Shown here: piece after piece, positions 25,347 to 33,780 of the stretch
Layout: every line of letters starts with the position of its first letter
Position numbering within the stretch: position 1 is the first letter of the stretch
NCBI GenBank assembly: GCA_942492825.1
Contig: OW818635.1
Coordinates: forward strand, 992,001 to 1,056,000
DNA length: 64,000 nucleotides
From: GWE2-51-13 sp942492825
GTDB lineage: Bacteria > Bacillota_I > Bacilli_A > Erysipelotrichales > Erysipelotrichaceae
Reading direction: 5' to 3'
Notes under the pieces: model-generated
Told to the model about the DNA's origin: nothing
What the model saw: only the letters and a program-made list of their open reading frames with translations
Database searches by the model: none
Program-made: the position numbers and the translations under genes

Positions 25347-26789
25347 ATGAACTTCAACATTACGAAACGAAAAACGCGAACTCGCGATATCTTGATTATG
25401 TTAGGGACCGTGGCGATTGCGACGGCCATTTCGCTTTTCTTTAAGACACTCGACTTTCAGGACGCGACCTTGACGATCACCTATCTTTTGGGTGTCATGA
25501 TCGTCGCCGCTTCCACGCATGACAAATGGTATGGAATCGTCGCTTCGCTTTTAAGCGTTCTTTCGTATAACTTTTTCTTCACCCGTCCCTTATTCACCTT
25601 CTATATCGAACATCCGGATTACTTGATCACGTTTATCGTCATGTTTACCGCGTCGATTCTGATTTCCTCGATCGCGACCAAACTCATCCAACAAACCGAA
25701 CTTTCTAATCAACGCCAAAGTCGTCTACGCTTACTTGATGAAATCAATCGGATCTTTATCCATTCCACCAGTATCCAAACGACCTTAGGAAAAGTCGCGG
25801 ACCTTTTGGCGGACTATTTCCAAGGTGAAATCAAGATCGTCATGTCCGACCCCACCGAACCGTTGACATTCTCAAGTGCGTTACGGATCGATCCAACGCT
25901 TGCGGAAGTGACGACCATCACACATCCGTTGACTTCCGAAGGGATGATGTCCGGGAGTTTCACGCTGATCACCGATCAACTTCTCAGTAACGAAAGCGCG
26001 CAGTTTACACTTAATGTTGCCAATCAGATTTCATCCGCGCTCGAGAAAGAATCCTTATTGCGTCGACAGACGCAGACGCAGATCGAAATTCGCGAACAAC
26101 GTCTCCGCAATAGTCTGTTAGGCGCGATCTCACATGATTTACGAACACCATTGGCGACGATCATCGGATCGACCGATACGATTCTGGAGAATTTCGACGA
26201 CTTGGAAGACACGGTGAAAAAAGAACTGATGGTCAACGTCCGTGATGATGCGGAATGGTTGATCGAGTCGGTCGAGAACATCTTAAGTTTCACGCGCGTC
26301 GAAGACGGCAAGTTACAACTCAACTTGCATGAAGAATCGATCGAAGATCTCTTCGGGGATGTGGTCTCACGGGTGATCGGATCGGCGAAACAACGCATGG
26401 TTCTCGAAATGCCCGACGAATTATTGATGGTACGCATGGATGGCGCTTTAATGGAGAAAGTATTATTGAACTTGATGAATAACGCGATCAAGTTTTCGCC
26501 CTTCGATAGCGCGATCACGCTGCGGGCATTTCAAGAAAACGATATGGCGGTCTTTGAGGTTTGTGACCAAGGTCCGGGAATTCCGTTGGAACACCAAAAA
26601 CGGATCTTCGAACGGTTCTATACCGGCGACGGAGGGTATCTAAGCCGTCGCAAAGGATTGGGATTGGGTTTATCGATCTGTAAGGCGATCGTCGAAGCGC
26701 ATGAAGGGACAATCTCGATGCGTAGTAATGATCCCGAAGGTTCGATTTTCAGAGTCATGTTGCCGATGCGCAAAGGAGACCCGAAATGA
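25347..26789 (+). CDS. Truncated KdpD-like sensor histidine kinase
   Basis: A 480-residue kinase matching only the C-terminal half of KdpD: four membrane helices of the DUF4118 domain (about residues 15-110), a GAF-like region (about 125-240), HisKA with the phospho-His in ISHDLRTPL (about 261) and HATPase_c (NLMNNAIKF, DQGPGIP, GLGLGLS). The cytosolic N-terminal KdpD and Usp domains are absent. No kdpFABC genes are nearby; the Trk potassium operon 3 kb away is a likely target. Overlaps kdpE by 4 bp. Confidence 0.88.
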   Translation: MNFNITKRKTRTRDILIMLGTVAIATAISLFFKTLDFQDATLTITYLLGVMIVAASTHDKWYGIVASLLSVLSYNFFFTRPLFTFYIEHPDYLITFIVMFTASILISSIATKLIQQTELSNQRQSRLRLLDEINRIFIHSTSIQTTLGKVADLLADYFQGEIKIVMSDPTEPLTFSSALRIDPTLAEVTTITHPLTSEGMMSGSFTLITDQLLSNESAQFTLNVANQISSALEKESLLRRQTQTQIEIREQRLRNSLLGAISHDLRTPLATIIGSTDTILENFDDLEDTVKKELMVNVRDDAEWLIESVENILSFTRVEDGKLQLNLHEESIEDLFGDVVSRVIGSAKQRMVLEMPDELLMVRMDGALMEKVLLNLMNNAIKFSPFDSAITLRAFQENDMAVFEVCDQGPGIPLEHQKRIFERFYTGDGGYLSRRKGLGLGLSICKAIVEAHEGTISMRSNDPEGSIFRVMLPMRKGDPK

Positions 26790-27490
26790 ATGAAAAAATA
26801 TTGATCATCGAAGATGATCGTTCGATCCGCAGTTTTATCCGGGTATTACTAACCGCCCAACATTACACGGTCATCGAAGCCGAGGACGGTAGCGGTGGGA
26901 TTACGCTGGCGTTATCGAATCAGCCCGATGTCATTCTATTGGACCTAGGTCTTCCGGACATGGATGGATTGACGGTGATGCGCGAGATGCGTCCGCATTG
27001 CGATGCGGCGGTGTTGGTCGTTAGCGCACGCGGAAAAGAGAATGACAAAGTGTCCGCATTGGATGAGGGTGCCGATGATTATCTAACCAAACCCTTCAAC
27101 GCGCAAGAACTGCTCGCACGCATACGCGTCGCATTGCGTCATCGTAAATCGGATAAGCAGCCCAAAGACAATGTCGTTTCGACATTCGTCTATCAAGGAT
27201 TGACCGTCGATTTCGAAAAGCATCGCGTCTTGGTCAATTCCAACGAAGTTCACTTAACGCCCTTGGAATACCAAGTCTTACAGTTGTTGATCGAGCATCA
27301 AGGAAAAGTATTGACCTATCGTTTCATCGTCAAGGAAGTGTGGGGATCGGTCGCTTTAGAATCCGACACACAGACCTTGCGCGTCACCATGGCGAACCTT
27401 CGCCGTAAGATCGAAGATGATCCGGCACGTCCAAAATACATCGTTACCGAGATCGGGATCGGATATCGTTTCTGTGAAGATCTATCTTGA
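26786..27490 (+). CDS. kdpE: KdpE-like response regulator (OmpR family)
   Basis: A 234-residue regulator: receiver domain (about 1-120) with phospho-Asp53 in LLDLGLPD and Lys in LTKPF, then an OmpR-type winged helix (about 135-232; LTPLEYQVLQLL and YIVTEIGIGYRF). Translated together with the KdpD-like kinase. Expected to control potassium transport genes. Confidence 0.93.
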   Translation: MNEKILIIEDDRSIRSFIRVLLTAQHYTVIEAEDGSGGITLALSNQPDVILLDLGLPDMDGLTVMREMRPHCDAAVLVVSARGKENDKVSALDEGADDYLTKPFNAQELLARIRVALRHRKSDKQPKDNVVSTFVYQGLTVDFEKHRVLVNSNEVHLTPLEYQVLQLLIEHQGKVLTYRFIVKEVWGSVALESDTQTLRVTMANLRRKIEDDPARPKYIVTEIGIGYRFCEDLS

Positions 27491-27570
27491 TAACTTCTTT
27501 ATATCCACTTGGTTTTTTTTACACATTCTTTATACCCATTTTCCTATAATACCTGTGGAAGGTGATTGGT

Positions 27571-27909
27571 ATGAGCGAAACACAAGTAAGTTTTCAAGAA
27601 ATTTTAGAGAGAGCGATCCAATATCTTAAAACAGCGGATTTCCAAGGAGCGAAGGAACAGCTTCAATTGGCTTTCGCGCTTGATATGAATGCGCCTCAAG
27701 TCCATAATTTGATCGGTATCATGTTTGAACTGAAACATGAAGATAGCTTGGCAATGCGTCACTACCGCGCTTCGGCGACGTTGGATGGAACCTATCGTCC
27801 GGCATTGGAAAATCTTTACCGTTTGGGTACATCCGACCGTAAACGCAAAGCGATCGATTATGGAAGCGGATATGAATCCTTGACACAACGTGTCAATTCA
27901 AATCGATAG
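27571..27909 (+). CDS. Small TPR-like protein
   Basis: A 112-residue protein with two tetratricopeptide-like helix pairs (about residues 8-75): AIQYLKTADFQGAKEQLQLAF and a second starting at NLIGIMFELKHEDSLAMRHY. Probably a protein-protein adaptor; function unknown. The ATG at 27571 follows GAAGGTGA, and TATAAT stands at 27545-27550, so it has its own promoter. Strong terminator downstream. Confidence 0.8.
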   Translation: MSETQVSFQEILERAIQYLKTADFQGAKEQLQLAFALDMNAPQVHNLIGIMFELKHEDSLAMRHYRASATLDGTYRPALENLYRLGTSDRKRKAIDYGSGYESLTQRVNSNR

Positions 27910-27921
27910 TTAGATAGAAAC

Positions 27922-27955
27922 AAAAGAAGGTCCTTCATATGGACCTTCTTTTTCA
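27922..27955. terminator. Bidirectional terminator between TPR and acetyltransferase genes
   Basis: AAGAAGGTCC-TTCATAT-GGACCTTCTT followed by TTT; on the minus strand it closes the potassium operon. Confidence 0.85.
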
Positions 27956-28450
27956 TTGTTCGATTTGGATAATCTTGCTTCTACGCTCGAGTATCGTAAT
28001 ATCCTGGAACTTGCCCCATCGGTCATGTCCCAATTTCTCATGAATCCCAACGACACGAAATCCGCAGCTCTCTTGAAGTTTGATGCTTCCGATGTTGGAT
28101 GAAAAGGTTTTGGAGAACAAGGTCCAAATCCCCTTTTCTTCGCTTCGCACGATCGTGTGATTCAGTAATGTTTTCCCGATACCCTTGCCTTGATAGGCAT
28201 CATCCACATACACACTCACCTCGGCGACGCCGCGGTACGCATACCGGTCGGAATAGGGCGATAGCGCACACCACCCGATGACCTTCTCTTCTTCTCGCAT
28301 CACAAAGCGCAAATCAGCGTGATGCTTCGCGTCCCATTCGGGATAAGTCGGACAGTGTGATAATACGCTGGCTCCGCCTTTTTCGATCGCTTGGTTATAA
28401 ATGTTTGATACAAAAGGCCAATCTTCGGGATTCATTACGTCGATTCTCAT
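27953..28450 (-). CDS. GNAT acetyltransferase, phosphinothricin/methionine-sulfoximine type
   Basis: A 165-residue GNAT protein of the PAT family: YNQAIEKGGAS at the N-terminus, AEVSVYVDDAYQGKGIGKTLL for acetyl-CoA binding, SKTFSSNIGSIKLQESCGFRVVGIHEKLG and WGKFQDITILERR near the end are diagnostic. Likely N-acetylates a toxic amino acid analogue or methionine sulfone. Last gene of the potassium operon, overlapping the previous gene by 4 bp. Confidence 0.88.
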   Translation of the reverse strand: MRIDVMNPEDWPFVSNIYNQAIEKGGASVLSHCPTYPEWDAKHHADLRFVMREEEKVIGWCALSPYSDRYAYRGVAEVSVYVDDAYQGKGIGKTLLNHTIVRSEEKGIWTLFSKTFSSNIGSIKLQESCGFRVVGIHEKLGHDRWGKFQDITILERRSKIIQIEQ

Positions 28451-28965
28451 TCATCGATCTCCTCGTTGGATGCGTCGCGAATGCGTTTGGGCTTGGCGAC
28501 TTGGTAAAAGTATACACCGAGAATCGATGCCAGAAAAGCGAAGCCGAAGAAAACCAAGGTTTTTTGGGAGTTGATCGGTTTGTCGAGACGTTGTCCGACG
28601 GATACGACCGTAATCGTTTTCGCATGGATGTCCAACTCGCCGCCATGTTCCTTGCATGCGTTATAGAGTACTCCGGTAATCAACAAGGTATCGCCTTGAT
28701 GGAAATAATCGCCGAAGTAAGTGATCTTCTTAGCTTCAGATATCGGTACGTAAATGCCGATCGCATTGGATTGATCGTTGACATTGACCCAAGCATAATC
28801 GCCACGTTCCAACACTTCACCGATCGCTTCGGCTTGGATCGTGACAGTTTGATAGTCCAGGGCTTTCGCGTTTTCGATCAAATCGTTGATTTTTCGTGTT
28901 TCAGCGTTGACAGGAAGAATCATTAAACCAAACAGGAATATTATACCGATGATTTTTTGAACCAT
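28447..28965 (-). CDS. Exported OB-fold-like membrane-anchored protein of unknown function
   Basis: A 172-residue protein with a signal peptide (about residues 1-21, cleaved after NAE or similar), a beta-rich domain resembling cytochrome/nucleic-acid OB folds (YAWVNVNDQSNAIGIYVP, YFHQGDTLLITGVLY) and one C-terminal membrane helix (about 133-153) with a short basic cytosolic tail. It overlaps the end of trkH by 25 bp, so it is co-translated with potassium uptake genes. Its role is unknown. Confidence 0.7.
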   Translation of the reverse strand: MVQKIIGIIFLFGLMILPVNAETRKINDLIENAKALDYQTVTIQAEAIGEVLERGDYAWVNVNDQSNAIGIYVPISEAKKITYFGDYFHQGDTLLITGVLYNACKEHGGELDIHAKTITVVSVGQRLDKPINSQKTLVFFGFAFLASILGVYFYQVAKPKRIRDASNEEIDE

Positions 28966-30473
28966 GATTTCACTCCTTGCGCCATGACACCGATCAAGGC
29001 GAATACCGAAAGAAATTCCAAGCGACCCATGTACATAGCGACGATATAATAGACTTTCATCGCGCTAGGCATGGTGGTCGCGGTGATTCCGACGGACAGG
29101 CCGACGTTTCCGCTGATGGATGCCGCTTCAAACATCGAGTCAACCACCGGGTATCCGTAGTAAGCACCCAATAAGGTCGCGCCGGTAAACATTACGATAT
29201 AGAGAAGGATGATGGTCCCGGCTGAACGCACGATGGCGTCATCTAGAATCATGTCTTTGATATGATGATATTTTTCGACTTTGACACGCCTTTCGGAACT
29301 CAGTAACTTACGCATATCGGCGAAGAAACCTTTCACCACGATCCCGACACGTAACCCTTTAAAACCACCGGCGGTCGAACAGGCGCTGCCCCCAATCAAC
29401 ATGACGATCGTGATCGCCAACATACCTAAGGGACCCCATTCTAAAATGAACTGTCGTGCGAAGACTGTCCCAAACCCGGTTGTGGTATTCGCGGAAACGA
29501 TATTGAAAACGACCCTTCGGAATAAAGAAATCGCATCCGTGTAAATACCGGATTTCGCCAAGGCGACCGAGGCGATGGCGGAAGCGACAAATGAAGACAG
29601 AATGAAACTTTGCATTTCGATATTCTTCAAGAACTCCATCTTCTTGCCTTTGATGATCGCATAGTGGAGACCGAAGTTCATCGAGCCTAATACAAAGAAT
29701 AAAATGGAAACAACTTCATAACTAAAGCTATGGTAATACATGATGTTTTGAAGGTTCGGGGCAAAGCCGCCGGTACTCCAACCCGCCATGAAGATGTACA
29801 GTCCATGTAAGAAGGCGTTGGTCGGATTCAGTCCGATCAGGATGCCGTTAATGAAGAGAATGAATGTGCCGATCGTAAGATAGACCATACTGATGATCCA
29901 GATGATCTGGGTGGTTCCACGGACATTGGGAACCAAGGTAACGTCTTTCCCTTCGCCGACGTAGAACTTATAGGCTCCGGCCATTTCACGGACCAGAAAC
30001 GACAAGGCGAGAACGACCATGCCCTGTCCGCCGATAAACGTCAACATATGTCGCCATAGATTCAAGCCGACCGAGACATGATCCAAATCTTGAAGTAGAA
30101 AGACGCCGGTGGTGGTAAATCCGCTCATGACGTCAAACGTGGCGTCCAGAAGTGAGTTCATGTGACCGCTCAGCATATAGGGGATCGCACAGAGAAACAT
30201 CAAGATAAACCACGACAGCGAAGCGACCACGAAACCGTGCTTCCACATCAGTTTTCCTTTGTTTAAGCGGGTGTTTCGGCCGATCAGGACCATCGACATC
30301 CCGATGCTCAACGAGCTCATCAAGGCGATGCCGAAGTCTAATACGACGTTCCATTCGCGAAACAAAGCGGAAGCCAACGCAGGTAAAAGCATGAACATGC
30401 TCATACCAATGACGATGTATCCGGTGTAATATAAGACAATCCCGAGATTGGGATGTTTGATGGGCTTTACCAT
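28941..30473 (-). CDS. trkH: Potassium uptake channel subunit, TrkH/KtrB family
   Basis: A 510-residue membrane protein with four M1-P-M2 repeats of the SKT superfamily. Selectivity-filter stretches with the key glycines are seen in GFTTTGVF, GWSTGGFAP, NTTTGFGTV and ISGNVGLSVG. It is the pore through which potassium enters, gated by the TrkA proteins encoded just upstream. The start at 30473 overlaps the stop of a 44-codon gene by 7 bp. A longer frame upstream would overlap that gene fully. Confidence 0.92.
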   Translation of the reverse strand: MVKPIKHPNLGIVLYYTGYIVIGMSMFMLLPALASALFREWNVVLDFGIALMSSLSIGMSMVLIGRNTRLNKGKLMWKHGFVVASLSWFILMFLCAIPYMLSGHMNSLLDATFDVMSGFTTTGVFLLQDLDHVSVGLNLWRHMLTFIGGQGMVVLALSFLVREMAGAYKFYVGEGKDVTLVPNVRGTTQIIWIISMVYLTIGTFILFINGILIGLNPTNAFLHGLYIFMAGWSTGGFAPNLQNIMYYHSFSYEVVSILFFVLGSMNFGLHYAIIKGKKMEFLKNIEMQSFILSSFVASAIASVALAKSGIYTDAISLFRRVVFNIVSANTTTGFGTVFARQFILEWGPLGMLAITIVMLIGGSACSTAGGFKGLRVGIVVKGFFADMRKLLSSERRVKVEKYHHIKDMILDDAIVRSAGTIILLYIVMFTGATLLGAYYGYPVVDSMFEAASISGNVGLSVGITATTMPSAMKVYYIVAMYMGRLEFLSVFALIGVMAQGVKSWFKKSSV

Positions 30474-30601
30474 GGAATCACCGAGATCAGCCAGGTTAAA
30501 AGAAACAAGGCGAGCGTGTAAAGAACCATCCAACCCAACTCGGCAGCATATCCCTCCGCATCCTTAAAAATCTGATGAAAGTCTAGCTTAAGGCGTTTCA
30601 T
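30467..30601 (-). CDS. 44-residue membrane protein between trkA and trkH
   Basis: ATG at 30601, preceded by AAAGGAT within the end of trkA, opens a 44-codon frame ending in TAA at 30467-30469. The predicted protein begins MKRLKLDFHQ, has an acidic/amphipathic stretch and a membrane helix at about residues 23-43 (W-M-V-L-Y-T-L-A-L-F-L-L-T-W-L-I). It starts 4 bp after trkA ends and overlaps trkH by 7 bp, the packing of a real coupled gene. It may be a small accessory subunit of the channel. No family is known to me. Confidence 0.7.
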   Translation of the reverse strand: MKRLKLDFHQIFKDAEGYAAELGWMVLYTLALFLLTWLISVIPW

Positions 30602-30604
30602 GAT

Positions 30605-31264
30605 TTATCCTTTACATACGCTTTTCTTCAGCGTCTGCATGCTTTCTTTATCGGTAACAACCAAGACTTCGTCATTAAGATGCAACACGGAATCTCCGCG
30701 CGGATAAATGACTTTCCCTTCGCGTACGATCGAAACGATGACGCAATCCAAGGGGAGTTCGATATCCCGTATCGGTAGGTCGACCCAACGCGAATTCTTT
30801 TGGACATTCACTTGGACCAAAACCATCGATCCCAAATCAAAAGTCTGCATGATCCGTACCGCGTTGTTTTCGACTTCGTACTCGATCAGGTTCGCGATGA
30901 CTTCCGTGCTACAGACGGTTTTATCAACCCCTAATGCCTTAAACATATCGATGTTCTTCGGATTGTTGATACGGGCGATGGTTTTCGCCACGTTAAACGA
31001 TTTCTTCGCAATCTGACAAACGACCAGATTTTCCTCATCGCTGCCGGTAACCGCCGCGACCAATTCCGCGTCTTGGATCCCACACTCACGCAAAACATCC
31101 AGATCCGATCCGTCTCCGCATTGCACTTCCACATCCAATTCTTCCGAAATGCGGGCAGCGATCGCGGGATCTTTTTCAATCAACGTAATATCGACGCCTT
31201 TGCCTTTTAATGTCTTCACTAAATAATAGCCGACTTTTCCGCCGCCGACGATCATGGTTTTCAT
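30605..31264 (-). CDS. trkA: TrkA/KtrA-type potassium channel regulator (downstream copy)
   Basis: A 219-residue RCK protein: Rossmann nucleotide site VGGGKVGYYL at residues 5-14 with acidic LIEKDP, then an RCK_C (TrkA_C) domain at about 135-215. It binds NAD(H) or ATP/ADP and gates TrkH. It lies 4 bp behind a second, different trkA gene; two single-RCK paralogues may form a mixed ring. Confidence 0.92.
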   Translation of the reverse strand: MKTMIVGGGKVGYYLVKTLKGKGVDITLIEKDPAIAARISEELDVEVQCGDGSDLDVLRECGIQDAELVAAVTGSDEENLVVCQIAKKSFNVAKTIARINNPKNIDMFKALGVDKTVCSTEVIANLIEYEVENNAVRIMQTFDLGSMVLVQVNVQKNSRWVDLPIRDIELPLDCVIVSIVREGKVIYPRGDSVLHLNDEVLVVTDKESMQTLKKSVCKG

Positions 31265-31268
31265 GGTT

Positions 31269-31913
31269 CTACTCCTTGATGAAATCGCTCAATTTTTGGC
31301 GATCTCGTACATTCAACGTCACAACAAGCCGATCTCCGGCTTTGATTTTGGTATTCTTCAACGACGGAAGGATCACGATCGAATTCCGTTCGATCGCCGT
31401 GACGATCGCACCGACTTCATTCTCCAACTCCTGGACGGTACTGACCGCTTCACGGTGGTTGAGGACCTTCACGATCTCGTAGCCTTGCGCCAATTGCGCG
31501 AGTTTTTCCGTCGTCGCCAAGGCCATTTTACCAAGCAATGCGTTGACCCCCATACGCACCGGACTGATGACTTCGATTTCCAATGCGTCATAGACATGTC
31601 GGCGTGCAGGTTCGTTGACTTGGGCGATGACACGCTTGACGCCGAAAATTTGTGTCGCGACCAATGCGACGGTGATATTGATGTTATCATCTTCGGTCAT
31701 GGCCAAGACCGCGTCGGCTTTTTCGATCCCCGCCGCAACAAGATTGTCATGGTCGAATTCGATGCCTTTGGTGACAAAGCCGTTAAATCCGCCGCCTAAA
31801 GTGGCCAGTTTTTCGCCGTCACGTTCGACGACGGAAATGTTGTGGTTTTGATTCGCTAATTCACGAGCGACGATGGATCCGAGTTTCCCGCACCCAACGA
31901 TTACGATATACAT
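31269..31913 (-). CDS. trkA: TrkA/KtrA-type potassium channel regulator (upstream copy)
   Basis: A 214-residue RCK protein with VGCGKLGSIVA at residues 6-16, VVERD for ribose binding and a TrkA_C domain at about 135-212. Sequence differs clearly from the downstream copy. First gene of the operon trkA-trkA-small ORF-trkH-OB protein-acetyltransferase. Confidence 0.92.
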   Translation of the reverse strand: MYIVIVGCGKLGSIVARELANQNHNISVVERDGEKLATLGGGFNGFVTKGIEFDHDNLVAAGIEKADAVLAMTEDDNINITVALVATQIFGVKRVIAQVNEPARRHVYDALEIEVISPVRMGVNALLGKMALATTEKLAQLAQGYEIVKVLNHREAVSTVQELENEVGAIVTAIERNSIVILPSLKNTKIKAGDRLVVTLNVRDRQKLSDFIKE

Positions 31914-32008
31914 AGTTACACCTCAAGAAGGCATTCGCCTTACACAGGATATTGTAGTCGTTGGGGTATAAAAAAGTTGTTAAGAGCGGTTGAAGCATAT
32001 AAAATCGG

Positions 32009-32033
32009 TATAAAAAAAGATCTATTTCCATAG
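32009..32033 (-). terminator. Terminator over the thermonuclease stop
   Basis: On the minus strand GGTCTAT-GGAA-ATAGATC is followed by seven T. Confidence 0.7.
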
Positions 32034-32522
32034 ACCTTCGTGATTTTCTTTCGCTTCTAGCATAAACTTTTGAAAGATCTCGTCATTCGCGGTATCCGGC
32101 GGATAGGCATGTCGGAAGGCATAACCGTTCAAAATCAAAATCGCGTTGACCATTTCGGATCGTATTTCTGACTCATTTTCGGTCGTAGGTTGGTTGAGCC
32201 ACACATATCGTAACAGACGATCATATCGGTCGGTATCTGATACGTCTTTTTGAAGATAGACAATCTCCGTGTTTTTTAACCGATCCGCCAAAAAAGCGGA
32301 CGCTCTGCGTCCCTCTTCGGTATTTCGACTTGGGTCTTGATGAACGGATTCCGGCGCATCGATACCGATCAAGCGTACGGTTTCATTCCCCTGCCCGCGA
32401 TCGATCACAATCGTATCGCCATCGACGATCCGCACAAAATCAGCCTTTTGGAACGTACTTGTCTGACTTGTACAGCCCGCTATCAGTAGAACGAATAAAA
32501 TCCAAAATATAGATTTACGCAT
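32022..32522 (-). CDS. Thermonuclease-family lipoprotein (SNase-like)
   Basis: A 166-residue secreted nuclease of the staphylococcal nuclease family. A lipoprotein signal with lipobox LIAGC ends near residue 17, so it is anchored outside the membrane. VRIVDGDTIV, RLIGIDAPE (catalytic Arg) and the LLRYVWL stretch, with Glu near EGRRA, are the SNase signatures. It could degrade external DNA and RNA for nutrition. ATG at 32522 is taken; a TTG one codon before is possible. Confidence 0.88.
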   Translation of the reverse strand: MRKSIFWILFVLLIAGCTSQTSTFQKADFVRIVDGDTIVIDRGQGNETVRLIGIDAPESVHQDPSRNTEEGRRASAFLADRLKNTEIVYLQKDVSDTDRYDRLLRYVWLNQPTTENESEIRSEMVNAILILNGYAFRHAYPPDTANDEIFQKFMLEAKENHEGLWK

Positions 32523-32629
32523 CAAGGAACCTCGGTTTCATCTGGATTTGGATCGAATTTACACATTTTTTCGTCTACTTGTATTATACAACCTTCCGAT
32601 TTATGAGTACAATAATCCTGAGGTATCCC

Positions 32630-33217
32630 ATGCAACAACTTTCTTCAAACAAACCCAGCCTCTGGTGGTTGGCGATCACCTTCTTCAAAATCAACCTTGT
32701 CACCTTCGGTGGCGGATATTCGATCATTTCAGTCATCTCGAAAACCTTCGTGGATGATATGCATTATCTAAGCGAAGAGGAAATGCTGAATTTGGTCGCG
32801 TTGTGCCCTTCCGTTCCCGGCGCTCTGGCGGTGAATGCGACGGTCTTGGTCAGTTATCGTCTGCGTGGATTCAAAGGTGCGTTGGTTTCGTTTATCGGCG
32901 CGCTGATTTCGCCGATTATCATCATCGGAATCATTTATTACTTCTATGATGTTTTTAAAACCAATCCTTACATTCAAGCAACATTGAACGGGATGCGCGG
33001 CGCGGTCAGCGCGGTCATGCTTTATGCCACGTATACGATGGCGAAAGGCGTGTTTAAGAAGAATATTTCTTTTTCCGTCGCAATGTTGGTATGTGTCTTT
33101 ATGCTCGGGATGTTGACGGATATTCCGACCGTGGCGTTGATCCTGTTTTCGGGTTTGATCGGTTATCTCTATTTCGATGCCTTTAAACTCACAAAAACAA
33201 AGGAGGATCCACGATGA
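32630..33217 (+). CDS. Chromate transporter family protein, first half
   Basis: A 195-residue membrane protein equal to one CHR domain: FFKINLVTFGGGYSII near the N-terminus and LVALCPSVPGALAVNATVLVSYRLRGFKGA are the family signatures. It forms the short-chain pair with the next gene, together equivalent to one long ChrA. Substrates of short CHR pairs in anaerobes are often unknown. Start 32630 follows TGAGGT. Confidence 0.85.
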   Translation: MQQLSSNKPSLWWLAITFFKINLVTFGGGYSIISVISKTFVDDMHYLSEEEMLNLVALCPSVPGALAVNATVLVSYRLRGFKGALVSFIGALISPIIIIGIIYYFYDVFKTNPYIQATLNGMRGAVSAVMLYATYTMAKGVFKKNISFSVAMLVCVFMLGMLTDIPTVALILFSGLIGYLYFDAFKLTKTKEDPR

Positions 33218-33780
33218 TGATCCTCTGGGAATTATGTATTACGTTTATGACGATCGGAATCTCGGCCTTTGGGGGCGGATACGCCGTCATGCCTTTGTTT
33301 CAAACCTACCTCGTCCAACAACGCGGTTGGCTGACCTTGGTGGAACTGGCGGACATTACCGCAATCTCGCAGATGACCCCCGGTCCGATCATTTTGAATT
33401 GCCCGACATTTGTGGGGATCAAGATGGCCGGAATCTTGGGTGGCATCATCGCGACGGTTTCCGCCGTGTTGCCTTCCTTTGTCTTGATGCTGATTCTGGG
33501 CTATTTTTTCTTTAAACATAGTAATCTGGAATTCATTCAAGCGATCCTGAAAGGGTTACGCCCGGCGATCGTGGGGTTGATTCTGATCGCGACCCTTGCC
33601 TTGATCAAGACCTCGCTCTTTGACGGGATGTGGCCGACATCGCTCTCAGCTTCATTTAACTTACCTGCGATTTTCGCGTTCGGAGTTGGGCTGGTCATTA
33701 GTTCGAAAACGAAGTTGGATACCTTTGCGATCGTCGTCATCGGAGGAATCATCGGGATTCTCTCCTATTTCATTCTCTAG
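33214..33780 (+). CDS. Chromate transporter family protein, second half
   Basis: A 188-residue CHR-domain protein, paralogous to the preceding gene: FMTIGISAFGGGYAVMPL at the N-terminus and DITAISQMTPGPIILNCPTFVG. Five to six membrane segments. Overlaps the first half by ATGA and has an AAAGGAGG site. It ends convergently, overlapping the reductase gene by 4 bp (CTAG). Confidence 0.87.
   Translation: MMILWELCITFMTIGISAFGGGYAVMPLFQTYLVQQRGWLTLVELADITAISQMTPGPIILNCPTFVGIKMAGILGGIIATVSAVLPSFVLMLILGYFFFKHSNLEFIQAILKGLRPAIVGLILIATLALIKTSLFDGMWPTSLSASFNLPAIFAFGVGLVISSKTKLDTFAIVVIGGIIGILSYFIL

Noticed and set aside
26024..26518. A 164-codon minus-strand frame inside the KdpD-like gene
   Set aside because: Antisense shadow of a well-recognised kinase; no ribosome site and a Ser/Arg-rich translation.
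33214..33780. Interpretation of the two CHR genes as one frameshifted gene
   Set aside because: Each has its own start, ribosome site and a full CHR domain; paired short CHR genes are a known arrangement.
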